A stretch of DNA of 64,000 nucleotides from Streptomyces sp. V1I1. GTDB taxonomy: Bacteria > Actinomycetota > Actinomycetes > Streptomycetales > Streptomycetaceae. A program made the position numbers and the translations under genes. The notes under the pieces are model-generated. The model was not told the DNA's origin. It did not search any database and saw nothing but the letters and a program-made list of their open reading frames with translations. Where the stretch lies: the NCBI RefSeq assembly GCF_030817355.1, contig NZ_JAUSZH010000001.1:5084501-5148500 (forward strand), read 5' to 3'. Positions within the stretch are counted from its first letter, which is position 1. Every line of letters begins with the position of its first letter. This document shows, piece by piece, positions 36,105 through 44,339 of this stretch.

Positions 36105-36698
36105 ATGTCCCGTACGCACCACCGGGCGCGGTGGACCGGCGCGCTGGTCGCGCTTGCCTGCATCGCGCTGGCGGGCTGTTCGCCCGGCGCCGTGGAGACG
36201 GCGGTCGACTCGGCCTCCCGCGCCCCCTCACGTACTGCGTCCGCCTCCACAGCCCCCGGCGAGCCTGCCCGGGTGGCCATCCCGTCGATAGGCGTGGCGA
36301 GTTCCCTGATGCGGCTCGGCCGCAACAAGGACGGCACGGTCCAGGTCCCGCCGGCGGACAAGGGCATGACCGCGGGCTGGTACACCGGCGGGGCCGTCCC
36401 CGGCGAACGCGGGGCCGCGGTGATCATCGGCCACAACGACACCCGCTTCGGCAAGGCGGTCTTCCACGACCTCAAGAAGATCACCAAGGGAGCGGACATC
36501 GCCGTACGGTCGACTCGGGGGACGACGGCCCACTTCACGGTCACCGGCACCGAGACGGTCAGCAAGAGTGCGTTCCCGACCGAGAAGGTCTACGGCGCGA
36601 CCGGCGAACGCGCGCTGCGTCTCATCACCTGCTCCGGGGACTTCGACGACCAGGGCCACCCGGTGGACAACCTCATCGTCTACGCCACCCTGCGCTGA
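36105..36698 (+). CDS. Class F sortase
   Basis: 197 residues. N-terminal lipoprotein-like signal (LVALACIALAGC) then a linker and the sortase barrel. Catalytic residues are visible: His in VIIGHNDTRF, Cys in LRLITCSGDF and the terminal Arg in VDNLIVYATLR. PSIGVASSLMRLG is the typical strand 1. The lipobox at the start is unusual, as most class F sortases have a plain membrane helix. It probably cleaves and attaches, or otherwise processes, a surface protein; the neighbour at 35599 is the first candidate. Confidence 0.9.
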   Translation: MSRTHHRARWTGALVALACIALAGCSPGAVETAVDSASRAPSRTASASTAPGEPARVAIPSIGVASSLMRLGRNKDGTVQVPPADKGMTAGWYTGGAVPGERGAAVIIGHNDTRFGKAVFHDLKKITKGADIAVRSTRGTTAHFTVTGTETVSKSAFPTEKVYGATGERALRLITCSGDFDDQGHPVDNLIVYATLR

Positions 36699-36755
36699 CG
36701 CCGGTCCGCGGTGCGAAACCGCCGCCGCGGACCGGCTGGTTGGGGCCGGGTCCCC

Positions 36756-38432
36756 TCACTCGCTCTCCCGCGACGGCGTCGGGCTCGCGGAAGGCTCTGC
36801 CGTCTCCACGCTCTGCTCCGGCGACGACTGCGTCACCGGGGCGGCGTCCGAGGGCCTGCCGTCCGAGGGCGGCGAAGCCTCCTCGCTCTCCGAAGCCGCG
36901 TCCGACGGCCTGCCGTCCGAGGGTGGCGACGCCTCCTGGTCCGCCGAAGTCGCACCTTCACCCGATGCCGATGCCGATGCCGATGCCGATGCCGACGGCG
37001 ATGCCGAGTCCGGACCCGCCTCCGTCTCCATCTCCATCTCCTCGGGGTCGTAGCCCAGCACGTCCTCCGGGCCGCCCGGCGGCGGCTCCCCCAGCACGTC
37101 CAGCGCCTCCCTCGCCGCCGGGGCCAGCAGAGGCGAGAAGTACGGGTTGATCCGCAGCGCCTCGCCGAGGTGGCGGCGGGCCGGGCCTGGCAGGTCCAGG
37201 GCGCGTTCGATCTCGCCGCGGTGGTACGCGAAGAGCGGGCTCCGCAGCCCCTGGTCCGTCGCCGTCTTCGCGTAGGGCAGCGCATCCGTCGCCCTGCCCG
37301 TGCGGTACAGCGCCCAGCCCAGCGCGTCCGCCACGTACATGCTCCGGTGCCCCCGGTCCCACTCGGCCTGCAGGCGTTGGACCGCCGTCTGCGGATCGCC
37401 GTGGTCCGCCTCGTAGAGGCCGAGCACGAGCTCCTCGTTCACCCCGTCGATCCCCGCCCGCACCGCCCTCTTCCGCAGCTTCTCGTACTGAGACGACGCA
37501 TCCCCGTCCAGCCCCAGCGATTGGTACAACTCGCCTGCCTCCAGGGCGTATTCGGGCAGTTGGGCACGGTCGAGCGCCGACTGGTAGTCGCGGAAAGCCT
37601 CATCCGTGCGGCCCAGCGCCGCCAGCGCACGCCCTCGTGACGCCAGCGACGGATGGTGGTCCGGCGCCAGCTTCAGCGCCATGTCGTACTCCTCGATCGC
37701 CTCCTCCGGCTCGCCCCGCTCCCATGCCAGGTCACCCAGCCGGTGCAGCGCGACCGCCTTCTCCGCGGGCGACTCAGCGCTGCCCACCGCGTCGTACGCC
37801 TTCGCCGCCGCGTCCTCGCGCCAGCCGCGCTCGCGGTAGACCTCGGCCATCCGGCCGAGCGTCTGCGGGCCCGGGTGCAGCTTCGTGAGCTTGTCCATCG
37901 CCTTGTTCACGGCCTTGTAGTCCCCGAGCCCGCTGTACGCGTCGATCAGCACCTGATACGCCGTCCACCGCTTCGGCTTCTGCTCCGCCGCGCTCTCGCC
38001 CAGCGTGCGCGCCTTGGCGAAGTCGTGCCGGGCGTTGGCCAGCGACGCGAGCCCCACCAGCGCGTCGACGTTCCCCTCTTCGCCCGGCAGCACGTCCAGC
38101 GAGCGCTGCAGTGCCTCCTCCGCCTGCGTGTAGTACGCCGGCTCCGCCAGCCGGGAGCCCCGCTCCACATACGCCGACCCCAGCACCGCCCACGACTCCT
38201 CGTCCCGCGGGTGGGCCCGTACCCACCGCTCCCGGTCCTCGATCAGAGCGGTCAGATCCAGCAGACTGGCGGGCGCCCCCGCGCCCACCGCCGCCATCGC
38301 CCGCCCGGCGGCGCCCGGCGTGGGCCGCGGCCCTTCGTTGCCCCACCCGGGCGCGAGCGTGATCACCCCGACAACCAGCGTCGCCCCGACCAGCGTGCTG
38401 ATCGCGGCGTTCTTCACGTGTTCGCTCTTCAT
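36756..38432 (-). CDS. Tetratricopeptide-repeat protein with signal anchor and low-complexity tail
   Basis: 558 residues from ATG 38432. A membrane helix near residues 8-28 (ISTLVGATLVVGVITLAPGW) exports or anchors it. About ten TPR units follow (for example DEESWAVLGSAYVERGSRLA, EEAIEEYDMALKLAPDHHPS, GRTDEAFRDYQSALDRAQ). The last ~90 residues are acidic and repetitive: a run of alternating Ser-Ala coded by GATGCC hexamers, and two copies of EASPPSDGRPSDAA. TPRs bind partner proteins; no partner is evident. It converges on the sortase gene. Confidence 0.85.
   Translation of the reverse strand: MKSEHVKNAAISTLVGATLVVGVITLAPGWGNEGPRPTPGAAGRAMAAVGAGAPASLLDLTALIEDRERWVRAHPRDEESWAVLGSAYVERGSRLAEPAYYTQAEEALQRSLDVLPGEEGNVDALVGLASLANARHDFAKARTLGESAAEQKPKRWTAYQVLIDAYSGLGDYKAVNKAMDKLTKLHPGPQTLGRMAEVYRERGWREDAAAKAYDAVGSAESPAEKAVALHRLGDLAWERGEPEEAIEEYDMALKLAPDHHPSLASRGRALAALGRTDEAFRDYQSALDRAQLPEYALEAGELYQSLGLDGDASSQYEKLRKRAVRAGIDGVNEELVLGLYEADHGDPQTAVQRLQAEWDRGHRSMYVADALGWALYRTGRATDALPYAKTATDQGLRSPLFAYHRGEIERALDLPGPARRHLGEALRINPYFSPLLAPAAREALDVLGEPPPGGPEDVLGYDPEEMEMETEAGPDSASPSASASASASASGEGATSADQEASPPSDGRPSDAASESEEASPPSDGRPSDAAPVTQSSPEQSVETAEPSASPTPSRESE
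36964..36993 (-). repeat. Hexanucleotide repeat (GATGCC, five copies) within the TPR gene
   Basis: Five uninterrupted GATGCC units (plus a sixth after one variant) code for Ala-Ser repeats on the minus strand. In-frame, so copy change would alter tail length only. Confidence 0.85.
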
Positions 38433-38541
38433 GGCGCTCACTGTGCGCCAGCGCGCAGTCAATACGAAGAACACACCCCGCCCCGCGAGGCTGAAGGCCG
38501 ACGGGTTCACACCGATGGCCCCCCGGTGCGAGGCTTGCACC

Positions 38542-39909
38542 ATGGACGATCTTCTCGAACGGCTGCGTACCGGTCTGCCTGCCGAAGCCCTGATCACCGA
38601 CCCCGACGTCACGGTCTCGTACGCCAACGACATGGCGAGCTTCTGCGCGGCGGGCACCCCCGCCGTCGTCGTCCTGCCGCGCACCGTCGAGCAGGTCCAG
38701 CACGTCATGCGCACCGCGACCGCGCTGCGCGTCCCCGTCGTCCCGCAGGGCGCACGCACCGGCCTGTCCGGCGGCGCCAACGCCTCCGACGGGTGCATCG
38801 TGCTGTCCCTGACCAAGATGGACCGGATCATGGAGATCAGCCCGGTCGACCGGATCGCGGTCGTCGAGCCGGGCGTCGTCAACGCCGTGCTGTCCCGCGC
38901 GGTGGGCGAACACGGCCTGTACTACCCGCCGGACCCCTCCAGCTGGGAGATGTGCACCATCGGCGGCAACATCGGCACCGCGTCCGGCGGCCTGTGCTGC
39001 GTCAAGTACGGAGTAACCGCCGAGTACGTACTCGGCCTGGATGTAGTCCTCGCCGACGGCCGCCTGATGACCACCGGCCGCCGCACCGCCAAGGGCGTCG
39101 CCGGCTACGACCTGACCCGCCTCTTCGTCGGCTCCGAAGGCAGCCTCGGCATCGTTGTCAAAGCCGTCCTCGCGCTCCGCCCGCAGCCGCCCGCTCAGCT
39201 CGTGCTCGCCGCTGAGTTCGACTCCGCTGCCGCCGCCTGCGAGGCCGTCTGCGCGATCATGGAGCGCGGCCACACCCCCTCGCTGCTCGAGCTCATGGAC
39301 CGTACGACCGTCCACGCCGTCAACGCCATGGCGAACATGGGCCTGCCCGACTCCACGGAGGCACTCCTCCTCGCCGCCTTCGACACCCCGGACCCCGCCG
39401 CCGACCTGGCCGCCGTCGGCGTGCTGTGCAGCGCGGCGGGCGCCACTGAGGTCGTCCCGGCCGACACCGTCGCCGAGTCCGAACTCCTCCTCCAGGCAAG
39501 GAGGTTGTCGCTCACCGCCCTGGAGACCGTCAAATCGGCCACGATGATCGACGATGTCTGCGTGCCGCGCTCGAAGCTCGGCGCGATGATCGAGGGCACG
39601 GCCGCCATCGCCGAGAAGTACGACCTCACCATCGGCGTCTGCGCGCACGCGGGCGACGGCAACACCCACCCCGTCGTCTGCTTCGACCACACCGACGCGG
39701 ACGAATCCCGGCGCGCCCGCGAGTCCTTCGACGAGATCATGGCTCTCGGCCTGGAACTCGGCGGCACCATCACCGGCGAACACGGCGTCGGCGTACTGAA
39801 GAAGGAGTGGCTGGCACGCGAACTCGGCCCGGTGGGCGTGGAGATGCAGCGTGGCATCAAGCAGACCTTCGACCCGCTCGGCATCCTCAACCCCGGCAAA
39901 ATCTTCTGA
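38542..39909 (+). CDS. FAD-linked oxidase, GlcD/D-lactate dehydrogenase type
   Basis: 455 residues from ATG 38542. The FAD-binding type-4 domain is at 35-215 (PVVPQGARTGLSGGANASDG, PPDPSSWEMCTIGGNIGTAS) and the FAD-oxidase C domain at 220-455 (GVCAHAGDGNTHPVV and TGEHGVGVLKKEW). It oxidises a 2-hydroxy acid such as glycolate or D-lactate; the exact substrate is not readable. No iron-sulfur partner gene (GlcF) is nearby, so it may work alone like a cytoplasmic or quinone-linked D-lactate dehydrogenase. Confidence 0.92.
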   Translation: MDDLLERLRTGLPAEALITDPDVTVSYANDMASFCAAGTPAVVVLPRTVEQVQHVMRTATALRVPVVPQGARTGLSGGANASDGCIVLSLTKMDRIMEISPVDRIAVVEPGVVNAVLSRAVGEHGLYYPPDPSSWEMCTIGGNIGTASGGLCCVKYGVTAEYVLGLDVVLADGRLMTTGRRTAKGVAGYDLTRLFVGSEGSLGIVVKAVLALRPQPPAQLVLAAEFDSAAAACEAVCAIMERGHTPSLLELMDRTTVHAVNAMANMGLPDSTEALLLAAFDTPDPAADLAAVGVLCSAAGATEVVPADTVAESELLLQARRLSLTALETVKSATMIDDVCVPRSKLGAMIEGTAAIAEKYDLTIGVCAHAGDGNTHPVVCFDHTDADESRRARESFDEIMALGLELGGTITGEHGVGVLKKEWLARELGPVGVEMQRGIKQTFDPLGILNPGKIF

Positions 39910-40007
39910 GTCCGCAGCCCTACGACCCATGCCCGATGGTCCGTACACCGCTCTGCGCATAGCGTGAAGGGAGAGGTCAAACCGCCTCACACCGCAGAGG
40001 AGGAGCC

Positions 40008-40388
40008 GTGCCCGCACGCCTTGACCACACCATCGTTCACAGCCGCGACCGGTTCGCCGGCGCCCGCTTTCTCGCCGAGCTGATCGGGGAGCCGGAGCCC
40101 AAACCCTTCGGCCCGTTCGCCAGCCTGCCGCTGGACGGCGGCGTCACTCTCGACTATTTCGATGAGCGGGGCCGCATAACCTCCCAGCATCTGGCCTTCC
40201 TGGTCTCGGAGGACGAGTTCGACGAGATTTTCGGCCGGATCACCGACCGTGAACTGCCGTACTGGGCCGACCCCGCACACGACAAGCCGCAGCAGATCAA
40301 CCATCTCTTCGGCGGCCGCGGGGTGTACATCGACGACCCCGACGGCCACTCCATCGAATTCATCACGCATACGTACGTCACCGACTGA
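40008..40388 (+). CDS. VOC (glyoxalase/bleomycin-resistance) family protein
   Basis: 126 residues from GTG 40008, with GAGGAGGAG upstream. The fold is indicated by RLDHTIVHSRDRFAGARFL at the start and IDDPDGHSIEFITH at the end, the metal-ligand strand. Single-domain VOC proteins dimerise and act as lyases, dioxygenases or drug-binding proteins; nothing selects one here. Directly followed by the MITE-like element. Confidence 0.85.
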   Translation: MPARLDHTIVHSRDRFAGARFLAELIGEPEPKPFGPFASLPLDGGVTLDYFDERGRITSQHLAFLVSEDEFDEIFGRITDRELPYWADPAHDKPQQINHLFGGRGVYIDDPDGHSIEFITHTYVTD

Positions 40389-40394
40389 CCGCGA

Positions 40395-40602
40395 CTAGGG
40401 CGTGTTTTAGAAGTCCCTCCCCCAGAGCTTCGCCTGGGAGGTGCCCCCACCCCGCGACGCCTGGCACGCACACTCGCGATGTTGTCGGAGTCGCCCAAGT
40501 ACGTCCAGTACGAGGACGATCCTCCGCCTTGCGATTGCACGCACCAGACGCCGCAGGGCCCGCCCTTCGGGCGGACGGCGCTACTTCTAAAACACGCCCT
40601 AG
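40395..40602. mobile_element. MITE-like element with 20-bp perfect terminal inverted repeats
   Basis: CTAGGGCGTGTTTTAGAAGT (40395-40414) and its exact complement (40583-40602) bound a 208-bp element with no coding capacity. CTAG at each outer end may be the target duplication, as in several IS5-group elements (family link from memory). It sits between the VOC gene and ssgG, and its right end supplies the ssgG stop codon. Confidence 0.8.
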
Positions 40603-41075
40603 CTGTCACTCTGCGACGACTCGTCCGAAGGCCAGGCGTTCGGCAGCCACAGATCGTCGGCCGCGGTGGGCGCGAGCAGCTTGGCGAGGCCGTCGTCGAT
40701 ATCGAGGTGCTCGGACTCGGAGCCCGGAGGAATCACCCGCAGGGTCCGCTCCAGCCAGCTGGACACCACGGCGGCGGGCGCTTCGAGCAGCGCGTTGCCG
40801 TCGGGGGAGGTCAGGGCCATCAGCACCACGCCGTGGTCCTCGACCTTGGTCGGCCAGATCCGGACGTCTCCCTGGCCGCAGGGCCTGAACACCCCCTTGA
40901 CCAGCAGCTCGCGGGCGAAGGCCCACTTGACGGGGTTGTCGGAGCCGATGTGAAAGGCGATGTGCACGGCGTACGGGTCGTCCGTGCGGTAGGTCAGCCG
41001 GGCCAGGACGGGGATACTGAGCTCGGACGACAGCACCAGTTGGAGCTCCAGCTCACGTTCCACCACGGTGTGCAT
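40599..41075 (-). CDS. ssgG: SsgA-like sporulation/cell-division protein (SALP), C-terminus altered by MITE
   Basis: 158 residues. The SsgA family signature is clear: N-terminal MHTVVERELELQLVLSSELS, PVLARLTYRTDDPYAVHIAF and DNPVKWAFARELLVKGVFRP. These small proteins steer peptidoglycan machinery during sporulation septation; the syntenic S. coelicolor gene next to hppD-side genes is remembered as ssgG. The stop TAG is the TAG of the MITE inverted repeat (40599-40601), so the last residues (SSQSDS) may not be the ancestral end. ATG 41075 is the family start. Confidence 0.88.
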   Translation of the reverse strand: MHTVVERELELQLVLSSELSIPVLARLTYRTDDPYAVHIAFHIGSDNPVKWAFARELLVKGVFRPCGQGDVRIWPTKVEDHGVVLMALTSPDGNALLEAPAAVVSSWLERTLRVIPPGSESEHLDIDDGLAKLLAPTAADDLWLPNAWPSDESSQSDS

Positions 41076-41294
41076 GACAGTGCCCTTCCCTCCGCTACGA
41101 GGCCCTGTGAGTGGGCCTTGCAGGGAGGGAGCGCGCTCCTGCGCGGCTATGACGCGCCTTTCGGCAACAACTTTCTGTGATGGCTCGGTGACTGGAAAGT
41201 GGTCGTTACGGCAGGACCCGCCCGGCGATGCGCAAGGGTCTGATAGATGTGGAGCCTTGAATTGAGGCTCTCGAGGAGATACGGGACCACGGTG

Positions 41295-42839
41295 ATGAGC
41301 GCCCCCACCCCGGCCACCGGCGACGGCAGCCCCACGCCCGGCTACTACCCGGATCCATCCATTCCTGGATATGTCCGGTACTGGAACGGTGCCGCCTGGG
41401 TTCCCGGCACGAGCCGGCCCGCGCCCAAGACGGGCGAGGCGATGCCTGCCGCGCCCGGCCCTGCGGCAACCGCGGCCGACGCCGCGCCTGCGGCCCAGCC
41501 CCAGCCCCAGGCCCCGGCGTCGGTGGAGGAGACCGGTCCGGTCTTCTTCGACGAGGAGCCGGACGACGAACCGTCACGCCCGGAGCCGGCCACCGCCTGG
41601 CAGGCCGACGCCGCGCGTCAGACCGGCTTCGGCGGCGAGCGCGACAACCGCGTCGCGTGGGGCGGCGGCCAGGACCCGCGCACCTCAGACCGGGGAGGCG
41701 CGCCCGCCGACCCGCGCCTGCCCGCCTCGTCGAGCGCGCCCGCGGACCCGACGGGCGGCGCCCTGCCCGGCCAACGCTCGCTGGGCCCGGCCGCCGGGGG
41801 CGAGCCCCCTGCGGACGGTACGGTCGCGATCCGCGCCCTGCGCCCGGGCAAGGGCTCGCCCGCAGCCGGGAGTTCGGGCACCGCGGACCCCACGGCGGCA
41901 GCGCCCACCGGCGACCCGTCCGTCCGCCGCCCCCAGCCGCAGCCGCCCGTCGACGGGACTGTCGCCATCCGCGCGCTGCGCGCCGGCGGCGGTGCGTCCG
42001 CCGGGCAGGCCGATGGACCGTTGTCCGTCCGGTCGATGACCCCGGGCGCATCCGGGGCCGCGGCCCCGACCGCGCCCGCACAGCCCCAGTCCCGGTCCCA
42101 GCCCCAGGCTCCGGCCCAGCGCCGCCCGCAGCCTCAGGCGCCGGTGCAGCCGCAGCCGCAGCCCCAGCCGCAGGTGCCCGCGCAGGCCCAGGCGCCCGTC
42201 ACCAACGGCCCCGGCGGCGGCTCCGCATCCTGGGCGCAGCAGGTCCACCGGCTCGCCCAGCCCGGACCCGCGTCCGCCGCCGAGGCCGAGCAGCCCGTGG
42301 TGCCCTGGAAGCCGCCGGTCAGCGACCCGTTCCTGCAGGCCGCCCAGGCCCAGGCTGCGGCCCGTCCCGCCTCGCTCGGAAAGCGGCTCGCCGCCCGGCT
42401 GATCGACGCCCTGCTGCTCGGAGCGCTCGTGGGCGCCGTCGCCGTACCCGTCGTGTCCCAGGCGCGCGCCCATGTCGACGACAAGATCGAGGCGGCGAAG
42501 CAGTCGGGCGAGACGGTCACCGTCTGGCTGGTCGACTCCACCACCGTGGGCCACCTCGGCATCATCCTCGGCGCGCTGCTGGTCCTCGGTGTGCTGTACG
42601 AGGCGCTGCCGACGGCGAAGTGGGGCCGCACCCTCGGCAAGAAGCTCTGCGGACTCACGGTCTGGGACATCGAGTCCCACGAACCCCCGTCCTTCGGGGC
42701 CGCGCTGCGCCGCTGGCTCGTCTACAGCGTGCTCGGCGTGATCGCCCTCGGCGTGCTCAATGTGCTGTGGTGTCTGTTCGACCGCCCGTGGCGGCAGTGC
42801 TGGCACGACAAGGCGGCGCACACCTTCGTGACCGGCTGA
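41295..42839 (+). CDS. DUF2510/RDD-domain membrane protein with long disordered linker
   Basis: 514 residues from ATG 41295 (GTG 41292 possible). A DUF2510 motif opens the protein (PGYYPDPSIPGYVRYWNGAA). Then come about 300 residues of Ala/Pro/Gln-rich linker with the unit DGTVAIRALR repeated. A C-terminal RDD domain follows (LGKRLAARLIDALLLGALVG, GRTLGKKLCGLTVWD, DKAAHTFV) with about three membrane helices. RDD proteins are membrane proteins of mostly unknown role, some acting in ion transport. The next gene is a second RDD protein in the same direction. Confidence 0.87.
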   Translation: MSAPTPATGDGSPTPGYYPDPSIPGYVRYWNGAAWVPGTSRPAPKTGEAMPAAPGPAATAADAAPAAQPQPQAPASVEETGPVFFDEEPDDEPSRPEPATAWQADAARQTGFGGERDNRVAWGGGQDPRTSDRGGAPADPRLPASSSAPADPTGGALPGQRSLGPAAGGEPPADGTVAIRALRPGKGSPAAGSSGTADPTAAAPTGDPSVRRPQPQPPVDGTVAIRALRAGGGASAGQADGPLSVRSMTPGASGAAAPTAPAQPQSRSQPQAPAQRRPQPQAPVQPQPQPQPQVPAQAQAPVTNGPGGGSASWAQQVHRLAQPGPASAAEAEQPVVPWKPPVSDPFLQAAQAQAAARPASLGKRLAARLIDALLLGALVGAVAVPVVSQARAHVDDKIEAAKQSGETVTVWLVDSTTVGHLGIILGALLVLGVLYEALPTAKWGRTLGKKLCGLTVWDIESHEPPSFGAALRRWLVYSVLGVIALGVLNVLWCLFDRPWRQCWHDKAAHTFVTG

Positions 42840-42903
42840 CCGCGTTCCCCCGAACGGCGTGCGAGCCGTTGCGGGGGCCATCGGGGCGCGGTGCACTGCC
42901 CCC

Positions 42904-43626
42904 ATGAGCAACAACCATCCGCCGCCCGGCCAGCCGCCCGAGGACGACCCCTTCAAGAAGCCACAGGAACCCACCCCGCCGTCGGCGGGCGGTCCTCAGG
43001 AGCCCCCGCCTCCAGGGGGGCCGCCGCCGCCGGGAGGGCCGTACGGCACTCCACCGGGTGGCGCCGGTCCGTACGACGGCGGTGGTGGCGGCCAGCCCCC
43101 GCCGCGCGATCCCTACGGAGGCGCGTACGGTGGCGCGGACCCGCTCGCCGGGATGCCGCCGCTCGCGGACTTCGGCAGGCGGTTCCTGGCCCGCGTGATC
43201 GACGCGCTGATCGTCTTCGTGCCGCTCTTCCTGATTTCTCTGGCCTTCGGAGGCTGGGGCGTCGGGACGGGCAACGGCGACAGCTGGGACGACATCACCG
43301 ACCAGGTGAACACCGGCAGGCAGTGGATCTGGTCGCTGGTCTCCCTGGTCGCGTACGTCGGCTACGACACCGTGATGACCACCAAGGGGCACGGTCAGAC
43401 CGTCGGCAAGCGCCTGATGAAGATCCGGGTCGCCATGCTCAACGACGGCAGCGTGCCGGACACCAGCTCCTCGCTGATGCGCGCCATCGTGCTCTGGGTG
43501 CCCGCGCTGGTCTGCTGCTTCTGCATCTGGTGGCTCGTCATCATGGTTACGATCCTGGCCGACAAGCCGTACAGACAGGGTCTGCACGACAAGGCGGGCA
43601 AGACGGTCGTGGTGTCAGCGGCGTAG
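42904..43626 (+). CDS. RDD-family membrane protein
   Basis: 240 residues from ATG 42904. Residues 1-85 are Pro/Gly-rich (PPPPGGPPPPGGPYGTPPGG). The RDD domain then runs FGRRFLARVIDALIVFVPLF, followed by TVGKRLMKIRVAML and HDKAGKTVVV, with three or four membrane helices. Likely paralogue of the preceding protein. It converges on the small membrane protein at 43615, overlapping by 12 bases. Confidence 0.88.
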   Translation: MSNNHPPPGQPPEDDPFKKPQEPTPPSAGGPQEPPPPGGPPPPGGPYGTPPGGAGPYDGGGGGQPPPRDPYGGAYGGADPLAGMPPLADFGRRFLARVIDALIVFVPLFLISLAFGGWGVGTGNGDSWDDITDQVNTGRQWIWSLVSLVAYVGYDTVMTTKGHGQTVGKRLMKIRVAMLNDGSVPDTSSSLMRAIVLWVPALVCCFCIWWLVIMVTILADKPYRQGLHDKAGKTVVVSAA

Positions 43627-43962
43627 TGAGGGCTCGCTCACCCTTGTCTCCGCGCCCGCGTGTGCGTGGGATGCCGGCACCCGGGTGGTGAGACCGTCGG
43701 CGGAGGCGGCCGAGGCGGAAACGCCGGAGGCGGCGGCATGGTTCGTACGGACCGTGTGCGCCGCCCTCGCCGTCCTCGTTCCCTGTGCGGTCCTGCCCAT
43801 CGGCAGGGCGACCGCGACCACCAGACCGAGCGCCATCGATGCGACGCCTATGGCGGCGACAGCGATGCCGTTGGTGGTACGGGTGAGCAGCAGCAGGGCG
43901 AGGGTCGAGAACACGACTGTGGCCGAACCGTAGGCAAGCTGTGCGGCAGTCGGACGCGGCAT
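43615..43962 (-). CDS. Small two-helix membrane protein
   Basis: 115 residues from ATG 43962, chosen for the GAGG upstream; ATG 43992 would add ten residues without a ribosome site. Two membrane helices (AYGSATVVFSTLALLLLT; AVAAIGVASMALGLVVAVAL) are followed by an Ala/Thr-rich tail that is probably cytoplasmic or disordered. No family recognised. Confidence 0.65.
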   Translation of the reverse strand: MPRPTAAQLAYGSATVVFSTLALLLLTRTTNGIAVAAIGVASMALGLVVAVALPMGRTAQGTRTARAAHTVRTNHAAASGVSASAASADGLTTRVPASHAHAGAETRVSEPSLRR

Positions 43963-43992
43963 GACGGTATCCGTCCTCGGGACTCGGGACAT

Positions 43993-44339
43993 GGTCAGGG
44001 GGTGTCTCTCAACGCGGTCGCACGGTCAAGTGACTCTACGACGGTGGATGCCCGGGAGGAACCGGCGGTAAGCGTGACCTAACCCACGGTGCCGGTGCAT
44101 GGGGGGCGCACTGAGTCATTCGTTCGCCCAACTGTTCAATCCAATGCGCCCGTTGTTCGGTGGCTCGTCGTCCGGATACCGGAACCCGTCTCGCGCATAG
44201 TGCAGTTGGTCTGCTCAAGTCAAGGACTGTCTTTTCTTCGGCAACTCCGGTCGAATGTCGTCACTTGTGACGCGACACCGCGCGCGGACGACCCCACATC
44301 CGGTCCGTTGCGACGGACCGCGGGGGAGGACAGTATCAA
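43993..44339 (+). promoter_or_regulatory. Promoter/leader region of the M6 protease gene
   Basis: No gene supported. It is AT-richer than the surroundings. GTCAC-TT-GTGAC (44260-44271) is a perfect short inverted repeat that could be an operator. A hairpin CGGTCCGT-TGCG-ACGGACCG (44301-44320) lies directly before the GGGGAGGA ribosome site and could shelter or regulate it. Confidence 0.45.

Noticed and set aside
40479..41180. Plus-strand gene overlapping the MITE and ssgG
   Set aside because: It runs through the inverted repeat and is antisense to a clear SsgA-like gene.
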